Part shown: positions 26,201 to 41,200 of the stretch, one piece after another
Layout of the letters: every line of letters begins with the position of its first letter
Position numbering within the stretch: position 1 is the stretch's first letter
Origin: Taeniopygia guttata
Taxonomy: Eukaryota; Chordata; Aves; Passeriformes; Estrildidae
DNA length: 64,000 nucleotides
Direction: 5' to 3'
Assembly (NCBI RefSeq): GCF_048771995.1
Contig: NC_133033.1
Coordinates: 2,418,501 to 2,482,500 of the forward strand
The notes under the pieces: generated by a model
The model's input: only the letters and a program-made list of their open reading frames with translations
Database searches by the model: none
What the model was told of the DNA's origin: nothing
Translations under genes and position numbers: made by a program

Positions 26201-29200
26201 TAGAATGTCATTTACCTCCAGAATCTGATCACCTGCCCAAAGTCTGCCATCTCGGGCTGCTGCTCCTTCTTCATAAACTTCATGGATCACTATGGCATCC
26301 TGTGGGAAGAAGGCAGAGGCATGAACCCTGCTTCCCAAACACCCCCAAACTGGCCACCACGACCCACCCCACACTCCCCACCGGCTCCACAGTTAAAAAC
26401 ACAGCACTCCAAGTCAGGAGAAGCAAGACTGTAACACAGATTTTTCAAATTTTCAATATTTTGGGATAAGAAAGTGACTTCTGTAATCAAAAGCTGGTAT
26501 AAAGGTACAAAGGATTTTGTTCTCCACTTCAGGGTAGTCTTGTCTTCTTCCATCATTTTTATGCATTGGCATCAGCAGCATGTGAACTCAGTGTGAACTG
26601 TAGTATTAATATAGTCTACTTTTAATGATATTATTTAAAACCAGATTCTTTGGAGCTATGAATATTTTTAGGGACTTGGCATAGACCTCGGCTTTAAGCA
26701 AGGGCTGAATGCCTTGTGGTAAATAGCACTGGTTAAATCTGAAAGAAATGAAATCCAGAAGAAAGGAACAATGGCAAATGTTAGTTTATTACTGAGGTTG
26801 GAAAATGTAGGCAGTGGCAGATGTAGCTTCAGGGAAGGTTTCAGCGATTTAATCTTATTGCCAGCAATAGATGTCCCCAAAGAAAAAGCATTACAAAGAA
26901 CATACTGTTCTCTTGCTGGTGCTTTCCCTTTGCATTGTTCTGGTTTGTTTGTTTCTTTTTTTTTCCCCCCTTTTTCCTTAAAAAAAAATAGGTGAGCATC
27001 CTGCTACAGTGCAGGATGGGATGCTTATTTTTGTGTGCCAAACCTGCTCCTCTCCTCAAACCCTCAGCCTCAGAGCTGAGCCTCCAGCGCTGGCTCTGGG
27101 CAAACCTGTGGTGATTTTTAATTCCACACGTTGGTTCTGGCTAACCCATTCTCAAATACCCCCTGAAGAGCTGCTGTTGTGGAGCCCCTCACCAACAGGA
27201 CAAGCCAAAAAGGAGCTTTCCCACAGTGCTCCCAAGAAAAGCTGGTGAGGTTGGAGCATGTGAACCCTGCTGTGTGATGGAGCAGGAATTGCTGCTGGGG
27301 TGGGAAAAGGTCCCTCCAACTTTAGAGAACACTCTTGGGTACATCTCTCATCACCAATTCACCCCCTGCCTGTGCTGCCCCATGATCCTTTCCCAGCACA
27401 GAAACAAAAATCAAAACAAAACTCCAATGCCCTTCAGGTAACACTCATATCACAACACTGAGAGCACGATTCCCTTTCATTCCCACTACAGATTATTTAA
27501 TGATGGGGATTTGCTGGAGCACAGCACCACTGCCACAGGTTCCCTCTGATCCATGGACACCAGTCCCTGAAAAAAGCCTGGGGGATTGCAAACACAAATG
27601 GATTACAGCTGATACAAGAGTTCCAGGTGGGGGAAAAAGAGATTTCAATCTGCATAAACGAAGGGGAAACACTATGAGCTGTGTACCAAGCAATTAAGAA
27701 AATCAAAAGAGTGGTTTGATTAAAAAGTAAAATACAGATATATACACACACCTCTGGCAACTGCAGGGGTTTTCTTTGCAGGAACTGAAGCAACAAATAC
27801 TAACAGGATAGAGCAACACAGGCATGTCTGTCTTCTCCCTGTTGTGGGGTTTGGGTTGTTGTGGGGTTTTGGTTGGTTGGTTTGGAGTTGAGGTATTTTT
27901 CACCTTTGTTTTACTGATGATGGTGTTACTCCAAAGCAATGCAAGAGACTTTAGCCTAGGAGAAGAGGCCAATGAAAAGACACAAAATATTGACCAGCTT
28001 GTTAAGGCACATCATCCACCTGGGACACACCAGGGCAGAGGATGACCAGGAGGTTTGGCAGACAACTGGCAGTGTGACCATGGAACAGCACACTGGGCAC
28101 CTACACAGGATGGCCAAATTAAACCTCTTCAGACTGGATTTAATCTCATATTTCCTCACCTCTGAGCAAGGACCTCTCAATCCCATTTCTCTAAGTTTGG
28201 TTCCCATCTGTGGTTGCTTTTAAAACATCCACCAACCTGGAGTTAGCAGCTTTTCCCAGAACTGCTTTATTAAATGTAAAACTGCACATACCAAAGGCTC
28301 AGACCCAGGAACCACCAGAGTGTTATCAGTTTGGATAATCTGCATCATCTATTTGAAAAGACAACACTTCAGTGTTACACTGTGGTTCCTGCATGTGTGA
28401 GAAGCCAGACCCAGGACTAAAAATACACATGGCATGAAAAGGTACATTCCTGCTTGCTCTCTGCCTACCCTGCAGAAGGAAACATCTCGTTGATCTGCCA
28501 AAACACTGCTTTCCTTAAGCAGGTTTTTTTTTAAGTAGTGTAGCTGAACCAGGCTTATCAAATCGATTAAAAGCAGAACAGAGCAATGTGTCCATGATGC
28601 ACTGTAAAGATTTCTAAATAGTCCATAGGCATAAATATCAGTTTTAGTTTTCCTTAGCTTATGAACCATGGCAAACATCTCTTTCCTCTGAAACTCCTGG
28701 GATCAGCTCAAAGTACTTAACCCAGAAGTATTTTTTTTCCACTGGATCCAGTGGGATCTGCATAAGACACTGTTAGTTTTGATCATCCATGACAAATCAC
28801 TAAAACCAAACTACTGATGTTAGTGAACATATTTAATCATATCAATATTTTAAAGGAGTTTATGCAGTGATGAGATGCCATACTTGCCCCAAGCTGTAAT
28901 GACTCTTATCAACAGGCATAGACTGAAGCTGGAACACCCCTCTCAGTCCCTCAGAAATAAAAACCAGAATCTATCATGAATAAAACAACACATTTATTTA
29001 AAGGAAAGCTTTGGGTTTCTGGACTTCTGCAGCTCATGTTCAAATTAAACATGTACTTGATATCAAAGACTATGTAGCTCAAAATCAATCAATCAAGAGG
29101 GATGAAGAGAAAGTGGTGTCAATGTTCAGGCAGAGATTGTGAATGCATGGTGGCTCTGGACAGATTTCTCATCTCTCCCCACCTCCTTTCACCACCAGTT

Positions 29201-32200
29201 TCATACAGATTATGGCTTTCCATGGTGGAGCTTGGCAGAGTCACAAAAACTGTTCTTGCAGGAGGGGAAATAAAAACACTCCCGTATCAAGAACACACTT
29301 GTTTAAAAAAAGATACCCAGCTGCTGAAAGCACATACTTCATAAAGTTTACAAATCCATTCAACAAACTGGGGCTTTAATCTTTGTATATTTTGACAGAG
29401 CACAGTCTGGGACCATGACACAAATGGGGAATTAATGCAGAGCTGAGCAGTTCTTGCCCGGGACGGCAGGATGCAGAATATGAGCCGGGCCATGCAAACT
29501 GTGTTTCTCCATGCTAAACAAAGTCCATGCTGGCGGGTGTAAACTGAGACTTTCCAACCATGAAAACACTGAAAAAAAGACAGATGTGAAGGGAATTTCT
29601 CTGCTACTGCTGAGGTTACCATCCTGGGCTCAAATATATTGGTGCTGAAGGGCCTGCAGCCCAAGGAAATGAAGCTGAATGCACTGTCACAGCACTGCAT
29701 GGCCACAAAAATCACCTGCAAGCCAGAATGGTTCCCAAATATTGCAAAAGCATGGCTGGTTGGGATTGGATGTGCCCCAAACCTGTTAAGAAGCAGAAAT
29801 ACCACAAAGAGAAGGTATTCTGTAGGGTTCAGGCTGGAGCTGTGGGACAGCCACAGCCCTCACCAGCAGATTATTGAGAATATTGTGGGAATCCAGGGCT
29901 TCCCTCTGGCTGCCCTGGCAGGTCTGGGACCCTGGCAGGGGGTCAGGAACCCCCCTGGACAGAGCCCCCAGAGACACTGTCTGTGATCTCTGTCCATGGA
30001 AAAGAGTTTTCAATCTTACAGGATGAATTACCAGCTCCGAGTGTTTGATATAAGTAATAATTAAGAGTGGCACGGGTGCAAAAGTGAAATTTCAGGATTC
30101 TAGATTAGGGGTCCAAAGGGGACAAGATGGAGGAAATTGGGTGTGTTTTGTCCTTTTTCTTCTTCTTCATGCCCTCCATGTTTCACTGTGGTGTTGGCAT
30201 TTTTCTGTTGGTTCAGGCTGGGGACACACTGTCCAACGTAGGTGACAGATATTGGCACGTTATTGTAAATCCAGCACAGGTAGTTTGTGGTATTTAATGT
30301 TTGTACCATCCCACTGAGGGCAGAGCCCCACACGCTGCCCTGCAGGACAGAGCTGCGGCAGGGCAGCAGAACATGTTAGAGATAAACAGAATAAACAATC
30401 TTGAAACCAGCACAGATTAATTATGGCTTCTTCTTTGGCAGAGGGGCTGACAGACAGAGACTTTCTACAATCTCAGAATCATCAATACCTGCAGATTCCG
30501 ACAGAATATCATTGTGCCTGCACAGCTGTGGAGCAAAGGGGAGGCACAGGAGTGAGAAAGTGAGGGTTTGGCTGTGGAAGTAAAGGCACAGAAGCAGGAG
30601 AAGCTCATGGAGCCTCTTGGTCAACACCTCAAAGAGCGAGGTTGGTGGAGAGTGAGCAATGAACAGGGAGGGCAAGGTGCCTGACAGAAATTAGCACCCA
30701 CCTCTGGAAAATAAAGCTGTGCACAGCATGATCTGCACTGCACTGCCCTTCATCTGAGGAGGGGATGAACCCTGAGCTCCCAGGGAGCTGGAACTCAGCT
30801 CCTCCCCCAGGCTGTGGATATTTTTCTGCTTGATTTATAACGATGCAGAGACCCGTGAGGGGAGGAATATCACACTCAGCCCACAGCAAAGGGCACAAAC
30901 AGACATGTTAACTCTGAGAATTAAATTCAGTCAGATCGACAGCTTAATCTTTGTATCTTAAATGTCAAGAACTGGTATGGCAGAGACCCCAGGCTAGGAC
31001 CACGGAGCACTGCCCTGACTGAGCCTATTGGGATGAAGGTGATGAAGTCAGCATCCTATTCAGGAAAGTCACAGACCAAGTGATCCTTAAAAGCCTGCAG
31101 GACCATAAACCATGGTAAGAAAGCTTCACAAGCTGCTGGCTTTAGGCTTGGGCTGCTCACATGTTTCCTGCAAGTTTACAGCTCCTGAGCCAGTCTCTCC
31201 AGCATTTCTTTTCTACTGTGCAGCTGTTCTTCAGCAGGACAAGAAGCAGCTTTCAACTGAAAAGCCACAAAAACAGTCCCCAGGCTGTTAGTGGGAATGC
31301 TGGGAATAGAAGGTGAGGGAGGAACAGGACACAAGGCAGGCAGGAGGCACAAATATTAAGTGCCAAGGGCATTTTGATGAAGTTGCATCCTGTGATAAAG
31401 GGTGCAAAAAGGGGTGGTGTCAAAAGAAGTGGAGCAGAGAAATCTCCATATTCCTGGTGTTGGTGAGGAAAGAGGTCCAGATTGTGGAACAGAGTCTCCC
31501 TGCACAGCCCTGCACTACTGCAGCTCCTGCTGCTTGAACTGAGCTGAACTTTGACTTGTCTTTGTTGAGCTGTTTCAGCCCACGAGCTCCAGCCATTACC
31601 TGGACAGGATCAAAGGCACCTGACAGAGGGAAGGTGAACCACTCCCCACTGAGGACTGCAATAACCAGCACAGAACCACTGGCAGTGAACCCTACCACCA
31701 ACCATAACCACAAACCTGGTGTAGGGAATGAAGCTTTCTGCATGGATCAGAGCACTTTTCCTGAGGAAGACAAAAAGTAAACTACACATAAAACCACGCT
31801 CTGGAAAAGATGCTTTTCTGATTTAGTTGACAAGTTGTGTTTTCCTAAGCTAACATTACACATTTCCAACTGATTTCCTACATGTTACAGCTACAAATAT
31901 TACACTAAATTAGCATTATTAAAGGTAATAACACTGCAAGGGGTTTTGCTGAGTGCAGGATCAAGGATTTATCTCTTTCCCAGGGCAAGCACAATACTGT
32001 TAGTTATTTCCTTTTCAACCTCTACAATATTTTGTCCAGAGTAGTAAAAATGTAAAAATTTCATTTTTACAGCCTGGTTCCCAGATAAAAGCAGCAATCA
32101 ACTGGTTGCACAGTGAGTTTCACTGGAGAATTAAGCCCATGCAGGAACCTCTCAGTAGTTAAAATAAACTCAGCTGCTGGTTACTTGCAGGCAGAGGAAA

Positions 32201-35200
32201 TGACAACAGTTATGATCTCTGATCTTCCATTTGCAGATCCAAATGGAATCTCCAAGATAACTTTTCAAAAAGGCAGGGTGAAGGTCAAGCCCAAGCAAAT
32301 CCCTTTGACATCTCAGAGGGGTTTATCTCATGTAAATTTTGCCTTTGCTGGCGTGCACAAACCATTAGCAGGCACCCCAAATCCTAAGCCAAACACTGCT
32401 GCAGTAAAACAGGCTGCAGAATGTAAAAATGTATTACTGTGTTAATGCAGAAATGCTTCACATTGCACGAGACCCAGGGACTGCCCTGCTCAAGGTCAAA
32501 ACAAAAGGTCTGTTTCCCATTTAAGAACAGGCCCTTGCAAGAGGTGGTGTTCACTTGCCAACTTTCATAAAAAAGATTAATCCACAATATCAATATGAAT
32601 ATAATTTTTCATACTAAAATACAGATTTATTTTAAGGAAGTGGATAGTATTTGTATTACATTTTATAGGCCCCTATAGTTACATCTGGTCCTTATTTATT
32701 TAAATTTTATTCAGCTTGCATAATATTTTTGCTTACAGTTATATTCTCTAAGATCAGAAAAGCTAAAACCTGAAAATTCAATGGCACTATTCATTAACAT
32801 TCCTTCGCTCTGCAGTCATAGACATTTGCAAGCTCTCCTTTGATTCTGAAATAATAAAACTAAGGTAATAAGATGTTTAGTGTAAAAATATATGACTTAA
32901 GTCAGAATGATAGAAAGAGCTATGTTCCTGTGAATCACATGCCAAAGCAAACCAAAGTTTTTTAAAAAAGTATACATGCTCATTTTAGAGGGAATAATAA
33001 AACACAGAATGACATATTAAAACCTTAACTCTCTCACTCTCATTATTTTATTACGTTACCAAAAAAAAAAAAAGAAAAAAAAGAGAGAGTTTGCAGTGTA
33101 CAGAGCATAGCACAAGTTATAAAGCATGCATGAGGTCCTGGATGTGTGTGACACAGGAAGCCAAAAGCCAGGGGTTTCACCCAGCAGCAGCCAGGATCCT
33201 CCTGAAGCCCATCCTGACAGGTCCTGCTGCTTTTGTATATTGTTAGCCTAAATTTCATGGTTGATTTACATTCCTGGAAGACAGCAGCTCCTTCAAGCAA
33301 GGCCCTGCTACGCAAGCAAGCCCTACCATCAGCTAAACCCTTGCCAAAGACCCATCAAAGACATGATTTGCAAAACTTACTGCCCTAATTCCCTTTTGTG
33401 ACAACTCATGTACAAAGCAGCTTGGGTTTGTCATGCTCCTGCGAGCCAGCGTCCTCCTGGAATGATGATGAATCCACCAACTCCATTCCAGCGTTATCCA
33501 AGCAGGAGTCAAAGCCATCCCTCACAATTTCAAGCTAACTGCATTTGCCACCCTGTCATTAAACTGCCTTCTGGTTTATGGATGTGGGCAAGGGTTTAGG
33601 GGTTTAGGAGGGGATTGCATTTTTGCCTCTCCCAACCCCAGGCTCTCCCTCTGCGATTCCTGAGCCACGGTTAAAAACTCAGGGCTGCCATTCCCCTTTT
33701 TCATCCCATTCTTCCAGTCACTGGGTGGGGGATTTTACAACAGCAGCAGCAGCAGCAGCATCCACAGCCACATATTGCTGGAACCTCCCCAGAGGCCAAT
33801 ATCCCCCTTCTCATTTGTAGTTACAAGGTGAGCACATTTCACCAGAACTCTCAGCCCTAGCTGCACTGGATGTCTGTCTGAGCAATCACTCAGATGCTGC
33901 CTGACTAGACATGATAAAGATATTTTTTTGCCTGGATTTAAACATAACTGAAGTGGGGAGGGTGGGATGGAAGCTCAGCCAGGGGAGAAGCTGCTCAGTG
34001 ACACAGGAGTCCCAGAGCCCTCGTGCTCAGGTAGGTCCTCACTGCTGACAGACTGCAGCAGGGCACAAAGCTGAGCTCTAGGCTTGGCTTTGGAGCAGGA
34101 ACAGCCTGCTTTTGGCAGCATGGAGCCCTCACAGGGTAATTAGCCCTCACAGGGTAATTATCTCTCACAGCTCCAGGGGCAAACACCGGGGCTTGAACAG
34201 CTGCAGCTTCAAGTCACAGTTTTCCTGATTATTCCCTTGCCCTTCCTCAACAGATGGAGTTTATTCAAGGGATGACTCACCTGGACTGGCAGAATGAATC
34301 TAAATATTCTTCTGTCAAAACTGCATCCCACCCTCAGGAAGCTCCTCAGAAAAGCCTCTGGGCTAACCCAGGTGATCAGGGAAGCTTTTTCCTCCCCAGC
34401 TCCAGAGTTACCAGCTCTCACCAACTCCTGTTAGCTGAGCACAGGAATATTCTGTTATTTTTTTGTGTTCCAATTCCCTGGCTTTGTGGATCACTTTATT
34501 TTACAGATGGAGTACCTTAAAGTTTGTCAATTGCCTTAAAAATGCTTTTTATTAAAGTCAGCTGAAAGCAAAAGTACAAAAAGAAAATTTACCACATTCA
34601 AAACAGACAACCCAGCACAAAAAAATCCTGCCCAGGAGGCTTGATGTTGTTTACAACAAAAAACAGCACAAAGTATATTCTTCTTCCTTTCTGTATAATG
34701 CTGAAATAATGACCACCCCCTACTCCACCTCCAGAGAGCCCTAAGTCACAGACCCTGCAATCTTCTTTTCCATCAGAGGTACCCCTTCAGCAATTAGCTG
34801 CAGTGATTTCCAGCCCCAGCTGAGCCTCTGAGCCCTCCTCCCTCCCAGGTTCTCTAACCCTGCCTGGAGGAACATCCCCAAACCAGCCTTGAAACTGCTG
34901 GATGCCCTCTGGCACGTCTGAGTGTCTCTATCAGCCAGGCAGCAAAGCCAGAGTCAATAACCACCAGTAATCAACTTGACCCTCACTAAATTATTCAGCT
35001 GGCAGCAGAGCAGAGCCCCCACCCTGCAAAGAAAATGTTTGTATCTTAGAGCAGTGCCTCTATCATGTGCTGCCAGGAATCAAATCCCTGAAAATTCACT
35101 ATCCTGGATTACAGAAATTCATTACAAGTTGTGAACTGGGCAGCATTCACCCACTCTGGGGTGATAATGGGATTTCAGAGAGTCATGGGATGGTTTGGGC

Positions 35201-38200
35201 TGGGAGGGACTTCAGAGCCCATCCCGTTCCATCTCTGCCATGGGACACCTTCCTCTAGGCCAGGCTGATCTAAGCCCTGCTCAACACCCACAGCCTCTCT
35301 GGACAAAGTCCTCATCCCATCTGGATGAGTACAACTTAAAACAATTCCTTGATGCCTTGTTCTCTGAGGATTTAGAATGAAAATCTCATGCCTGTCCTGG
35401 GGAACCTCAAACTTCATTTTGGGGATGTTTCTAGAAACACTTCTTTTTTTTTTCCCCTGTTTTAAATTCCCACTCTGAGGTTACTTTTACAAGTTTGATT
35501 GGACTACAACCAAAAAAAAAATAAAATCAGAAACTGAAAGCCCTGTGCTTCAGCCAGCTCCACTCTGCACTTTAATTGCTTTAAAGCAGAGGCCATGTGT
35601 TGTGTTCTCTCAGGGGTATGTGGGAAGGTGAAATGAAAGTGAGTGAAGAAGAAAAATACTTTATAAAAAAATCAGCACTTAGAGGGAAATGAAATAGAAG
35701 TGCTCCAGAGCAGTCTGAAGATCAACAACATGAAGACAACTCCCAAGGACAGCCCTTCCTTGGCCATGCCTTTCCTGCAAGCACATCTTTCCTGCTTCCC
35801 AAGCACAGAGCCCCAGCCCTGCTTTATAATACATCACTGGAAAGGGTTTGCAGCTAAAGGGGATGGACATCTCCTCACCAAAAAACATTTCACAGGGGTT
35901 AAGACATCACTTTCCAACCTCCTGAACAAATTAACCTCCCTGCTCACAGGCTGTATTTTTCAAGTCTCTACTTGGTGATTCCTGATGAGATTCCTGAGGT
36001 TATGACTTAAAAGTTGCACTCTATATTTCATTTCGAAGCGGCCTGTCCCTGGCTGCCAGATTTATTATTCCAAAAGCTGGGTCTTGTACATCTTGTGCTC
36101 TAAGAAGATATAAAATATTCTGAGAGCTTTCCCATCCCATGTGAGCTGCTGTTGAGTACCCTCAGCTCAGCAGTTTTAGATCAAGAACATTTTAGTACAA
36201 CATGGGTGAGGCCCTTACAGGCTTGCCACGTCCATTTTAGACTTGCCACATTTCTGAGAAGCATTCCTGGTTTCCCCCATGCTGATAAATTCCTTCTGAG
36301 ATCCCAGGAGCTGGGGTTCTTCATGTCCTTCAGGGCTTTGTAGGCACTTCTGCTAAAGCAAATTACAGGTCATCCTAATTTCTCTGCACTGCACCAAACA
36401 GTGAATCTTGGACACAAAATTTCTGCCACACGAGACCTCCAGGACTGATGAGCTCCTTTGATCTTGCCTTTTTTAAAATACAAAAGATGTCCATCTGTGT
36501 AACTGAGTTAAAACCAAATGACAGAGAGCAAGACACATCCATCACTCAGCTCCACGGAGCTGTTTTGTTGTATTTTCTCCCTAAGCCATGAAACTCAGAG
36601 AGACAGAAACTTTCCAACTGCCCTGAGCAGTATTTGCTTTTACTCCTCATTATGTCACGTGAACTTCGTTTCAACTCTTTACAAAAGGTTTTCTGACTCC
36701 AGGACAAAAAAAGAAACAAAACCCAAAAAAAAAAACCACAAAAAAAAAAAAAAAGAAAAAAAAAAAGAAGGCATCAAAGTAATTTGGAGAAGATCAGAAG
36801 ACAGAAAAATGGGAGGTTCCCTGCCCATGGCAGGGGGTTGCAAGTGGAGGGTCTTTAAGGTTTCCAACCCAAACTCTTCCAGGATTCTGTGATCCCACCC
36901 TGAGCTCCTGGCTCGAGGAGAAGGGGCTGCTCTGGAGCAGGAAGTTATGGAGAATCCCAGAGAGGGTCTGTGCACATGGCAAATGATCAGGTTAGGCTGT
37001 GGTTTCCCAAAAGCACCTTGTTTCCTATGAAACACCATTTCTTGCCTTTCAATGAGCAGATTCAGAATTATGAGAAGAAACAGGGACTCATTTTGGGTAA
37101 GTCCTGTAAGCTGAGGATCTGAAAAGTGGGGAGTTGGACCTCCCTCCCTTCATGGCTTGTTACTGCACTCCAGTGCATAGACTTTTAAAATCAACTCCTA
37201 GGAGGACACTTTAATGAATAAACTAATGAAAGCATAATACCTAACCAAAACCACTTACTCAATTTAAAGAATAAAACCCTTTGCATGTTTCTCATCTGCT
37301 CTGTATAGCAGTTATTTACAATATTCATTTATTTATATTAAAATCTCATTAAAGACACACAGCATATTGCATCTGACAGACTGCCATGTATTATTTCCAA
37401 ATTCCTGTTAAATGAAAAAGCAGGGAGATGACTAACACCGAGCAACTTATTTGAATTTACTCAACACTGAGGAGCTTGACAAAAAAAAGGGGACTAGAGA
37501 CAAAACCCTGCATGGCTGGAAAGAGTGAGAAATAACCCAGCTCCATCTCCATGGGAAACAGAGCAATTCATCCCAGCTCCACAAACTGGAGACTGGGATA
37601 AATGGGACCAAAACATGAACTTCTTCCAATTTCAGCTTTAATGCTGCAAAAAATCCAGCCCGCACTCTGCAAAACAAAAATTTCTTCTTCTTTTTGACTT
37701 CCCTTCTTATTTCCTTTCAATTTTTTCTCTTTTTTTTTTTCACCCTAGAAGAAGACTGCTACATTTAAACTGTCTGTACCTGCTGACACTTTGATGCTTA
37801 ATGATGCACCACTGTGATATTTTGGGGAAAAGCTGCATGTACCAGAGCAGTTCCACTGCCTGAAGAGTCTGTGTGTCAGGGAATTCAGGAGAACCCAGCA
37901 AAGACACCTCTGCAACAGAGACTTGTTTACAGAAAGGACTGAATTTGACATTTAAAAAACCCCAATCTGGCTTCTCTTACACTGTAGCAAAGCATCTCTC
38001 AAATGGGAAGTGGAGAGGAGACAGCAAGAGCAGAGGCAGAGAGGGATTTATGGGGCTCAGCATCACTAATTTGCTGAGCTCACACTTGAACTGATACATT
38101 TTAATTCATCTGAAGATAATTTTTTAAAAAAAACCAGCATATCCAGGAGTCAGATTAAGCCAAAAGACACAGAAAGCAATAAAAGATTACCTCTGGTTTA

Positions 38201-41200
38201 CCTCTGTTCTGCAAGGGCTTTTGCTGGCAGGCAGATAAATCACAGTTTGTTTAAACAGCTACTGAGCATTTCTGCTCTCAAGACAGAGGTGTTATCCTTG
38301 CTGAGACAGCTCTACCTCTGCAACATTAATTTCTAGTCCAGCCATTCCAACTCCTGATTCACAATGGTTAAATAAAAAGAAAACACATTTGCAACCTCTG
38401 ACCACAGCAGAAAAACCACTGAGACACAAACAATTTTAACAGGAGCATCATCTGATCTGGCACAGGGCAAAATTACCAGTTTTTTACTGGAGGTTATAGC
38501 TGGCTCGTCCTCCCTGCCTTCAACAATTTCTTAGAGCAATTACCTATGAAGGGCATTATTCTTTTCCATGTTTTCTCTGTCTCTGTCTGCAGCAAACATT
38601 ATTTTAACAGGAACTCACCAGTGGAGTGTCTTTGCCCCCGACGATGCTGAGCCCGAGGCCTGAGCGACCCTTGGAGATCTCTATGATCATCTCCTGCCCT
38701 GGAACTATGGGACAAGTGGCTGGGTCCACAGGCAGTGGAGGTGGGAAGACACCTGAGAACATCAAAAGGGCAAGAAAAAGTCACACAACACGACAAGAAA
38801 ATGAGAACCAACAAAGGAATGGTGCGACAACAGCTAATTAAGGGTTTTTTTGCTGTTCACCTCCATAAAATTGAACTAGAGGACCACTCTGAGTCCCTTC
38901 AGAGTGACTTGAGTTCTGGGAATAAATGCTGCCAGTAAAAGACTGTGAGAACACCAAATTCAGTTTTAACCTCTACAATTCAGATCATGATGGAAAGGGG
39001 TATTCCTTTCAGGACAGGTAAATCCATATTCCAGCACCATGGATGAACAGCATGTCCCAGATTGTCTTTCCTTCTATTTCAATTGAAAACAAGATCATCT
39101 TTGTATGTAAAAGTCAAGAAAAACAACTGAAGACACCTCCAAGCTCTCAAAAATTGTGACAGGAGAGAAAAATACACATTATGAAAAAACAGAATAGGTC
39201 ACTGGATGTTCAAAGAAATGAAACTTCAGCAGAAGTTGTCTGGAAAACAAAATGAAAACACCCATTTTGGGTTAGGGTGCTAAAAATACACGACATTGTG
39301 GCAAAATCACTGGTTCCTACCACGGCTGGTGACTTCTGCCTCTGGAGAAAGGTAAGGAGGTGCTGGCTCCAGGGGTGCCTCCTGGGAGCTCACTGGGGCT
39401 TTAGTGGAAGATTTGGGCTGTTTGATCTGGCTGAGGACCTAAAAGCAAAGCAGAAGCAAGAGAGATCAGTTATTAATTACTGTCATGTGGTGAGGTCACT
39501 GTCATCAGCTGCTGATTATTGTGCCTCACTAAATCCTCCAAATCAATAGAAAGAAAACAAGCAATTTCCACACATTTGAAAAGGAGCCAGTCATTTTTTA
39601 CATCCCCATCAATAAAATTATTTTAATGTCTTCCCAGTTAATCCCTTCCCACCATGAATCACTCAACCTTCAACCAAATCAAGCCCTCAGAACCCTCCCT
39701 TGCTGGTTAACATGAAGACACAAACATTTTCCTGAGCACACATACATTTTCTGGGAGCTGCTCCTCTGTCTCCTGCTCATCTGCCACGACTGGTGTTTCA
39801 GCTTTACATTTCACATCCTAAAAAGTCCAAAAAAGAAGAGCGAGGTGTATTGAAAATGTCTCATTAGCTTCAACAAAATACCCTCCAAAACTCAGAATGA
39901 TGATTCCAGAGAAATCCAGTGATGTTTTGGAGGGACAGGACACAGGGAATGGCTTCCAGAGGGCAGGGATGGACGGGATATTGGGCAGGAATTCCCAAGC
40001 TGTGTATAGGGACCCCTCAGTGCCCACAGCAGGAAGGGGTTCCAAGTTATCTGCTCTCTCCTCCCCCTCCTTTTTTGGCTCTTCTAAATAAAGCAACTGC
40101 TTAAAATGCATCCTCCAGCCTCATAAAAAAAATCTCCAACAATGGTACTTCAATCACTGGCTCCATTTGTAGCCTAATTTATTTCTCTACCTTTGCAATA
40201 CACGAAAATATATTTTTATATCCTACTCTTACAACTGCTTCCAGACAGGTACAGTGCCCTCCTTTGTTAGTTCTTCACTAAACCTGGGCCACTTTGATCC
40301 AAGTAATAGTTATTTTTCTTAGCCCACATTAAAAACCCCTGATCAACAGCCTAGTTTGCAGAAAAACTAAGTACCAACTTCCAAAGATTGCCTCAAAGCT
40401 TTTTCAAATATTCAAGTTACTCTGCATCTCAGAAATAATTTCTAATTTAGATGGCAATTTCTACATTAAAGAAAAGTAAACAGAATTGTAGGTAACTCAG
40501 CTTGGAACTACTGGCCTTGTTTGCTGGAGTTTTATTCAGTTAAAAGATCCCAACCCCCACAGGATCTTTTTTTTCCCCCTTGAATTTTCTCCAAGCTTGC
40601 TGTAACTCTACAACTGCAACTACTATCCAAAAGGGTAACAGGAAAAAAAGATAAAGGGGTGATCTCATTGTATTATCAGAGGTGTCAGGGAAGGAATGGA
40701 AGACTGCTTTGTCATTTTCTGAGAGATTGTTTTAATGAGCAATGAAAAATTACTTCATACTTCCCTTTTTCATTGTGGTATGTGACTAAAATCTGAAGCT
40801 TCATCTTGCACCACAAGTAAGCACCAGGCACCACCTTTACATCTCCCTGATCTTTTAACTGTGCTAGAGGTACCTGAACAAATGAGCACCAAATACACTC
40901 AGCGTTTGTCAAAAGCCTGCAGCCCCCCTGGTTTAACCAAAGTCAACCCCCTCAACTCCATCCAAAAGCACTTTTGCACAGCCCCTCCCCTTTGCCACTT
41001 TTCAAGGATTTGTTTTCTGTTTGTTGTGAAGACAGATCATTGTTCCAAGTTCAAACCTTTAAAGGCAAATGAATCCATTCTCAGGTATCATTTTCACTTT
41101 GTCAGATCAAATCTTCCAGGAGCATCTCAAAGCCCCCTCCACCAATTCTTTTCCAAGCACACCTTATAGAAAATCAGATTTCTTCAACCCTGAGAAACCC

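Larger units (their letters stand above)
26300..38618 (-). other. Largest PATJ intron in the window (12.3 kb)
   Basis: Splits PDZ7. It holds a probable solo LTR (29821-30469), a sense CR1 piece (35177-35275), an antisense CR1 tail (36808-36894), a (CAG)n tract (33741-33760), a poly(A)-type tract (36702-36768) and a GA-rich A tract near 33060. A segment at about 27950-28220 reads like an old repeat but I could not place it. No coding exon was found. Confidence 0.75.

Noticed and set aside
27950..28220. Segment with conserved-looking wording near GTTAAGGCACATCATCCACC
   Set aside because: Could be an old transposon or conserved non-coding piece, but I could not link it to a family or find ends.
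33741..33760. (CAG)n as a disease-type coding repeat
   Set aside because: It lies deep in an intron with no exon frame around it and has only seven units.
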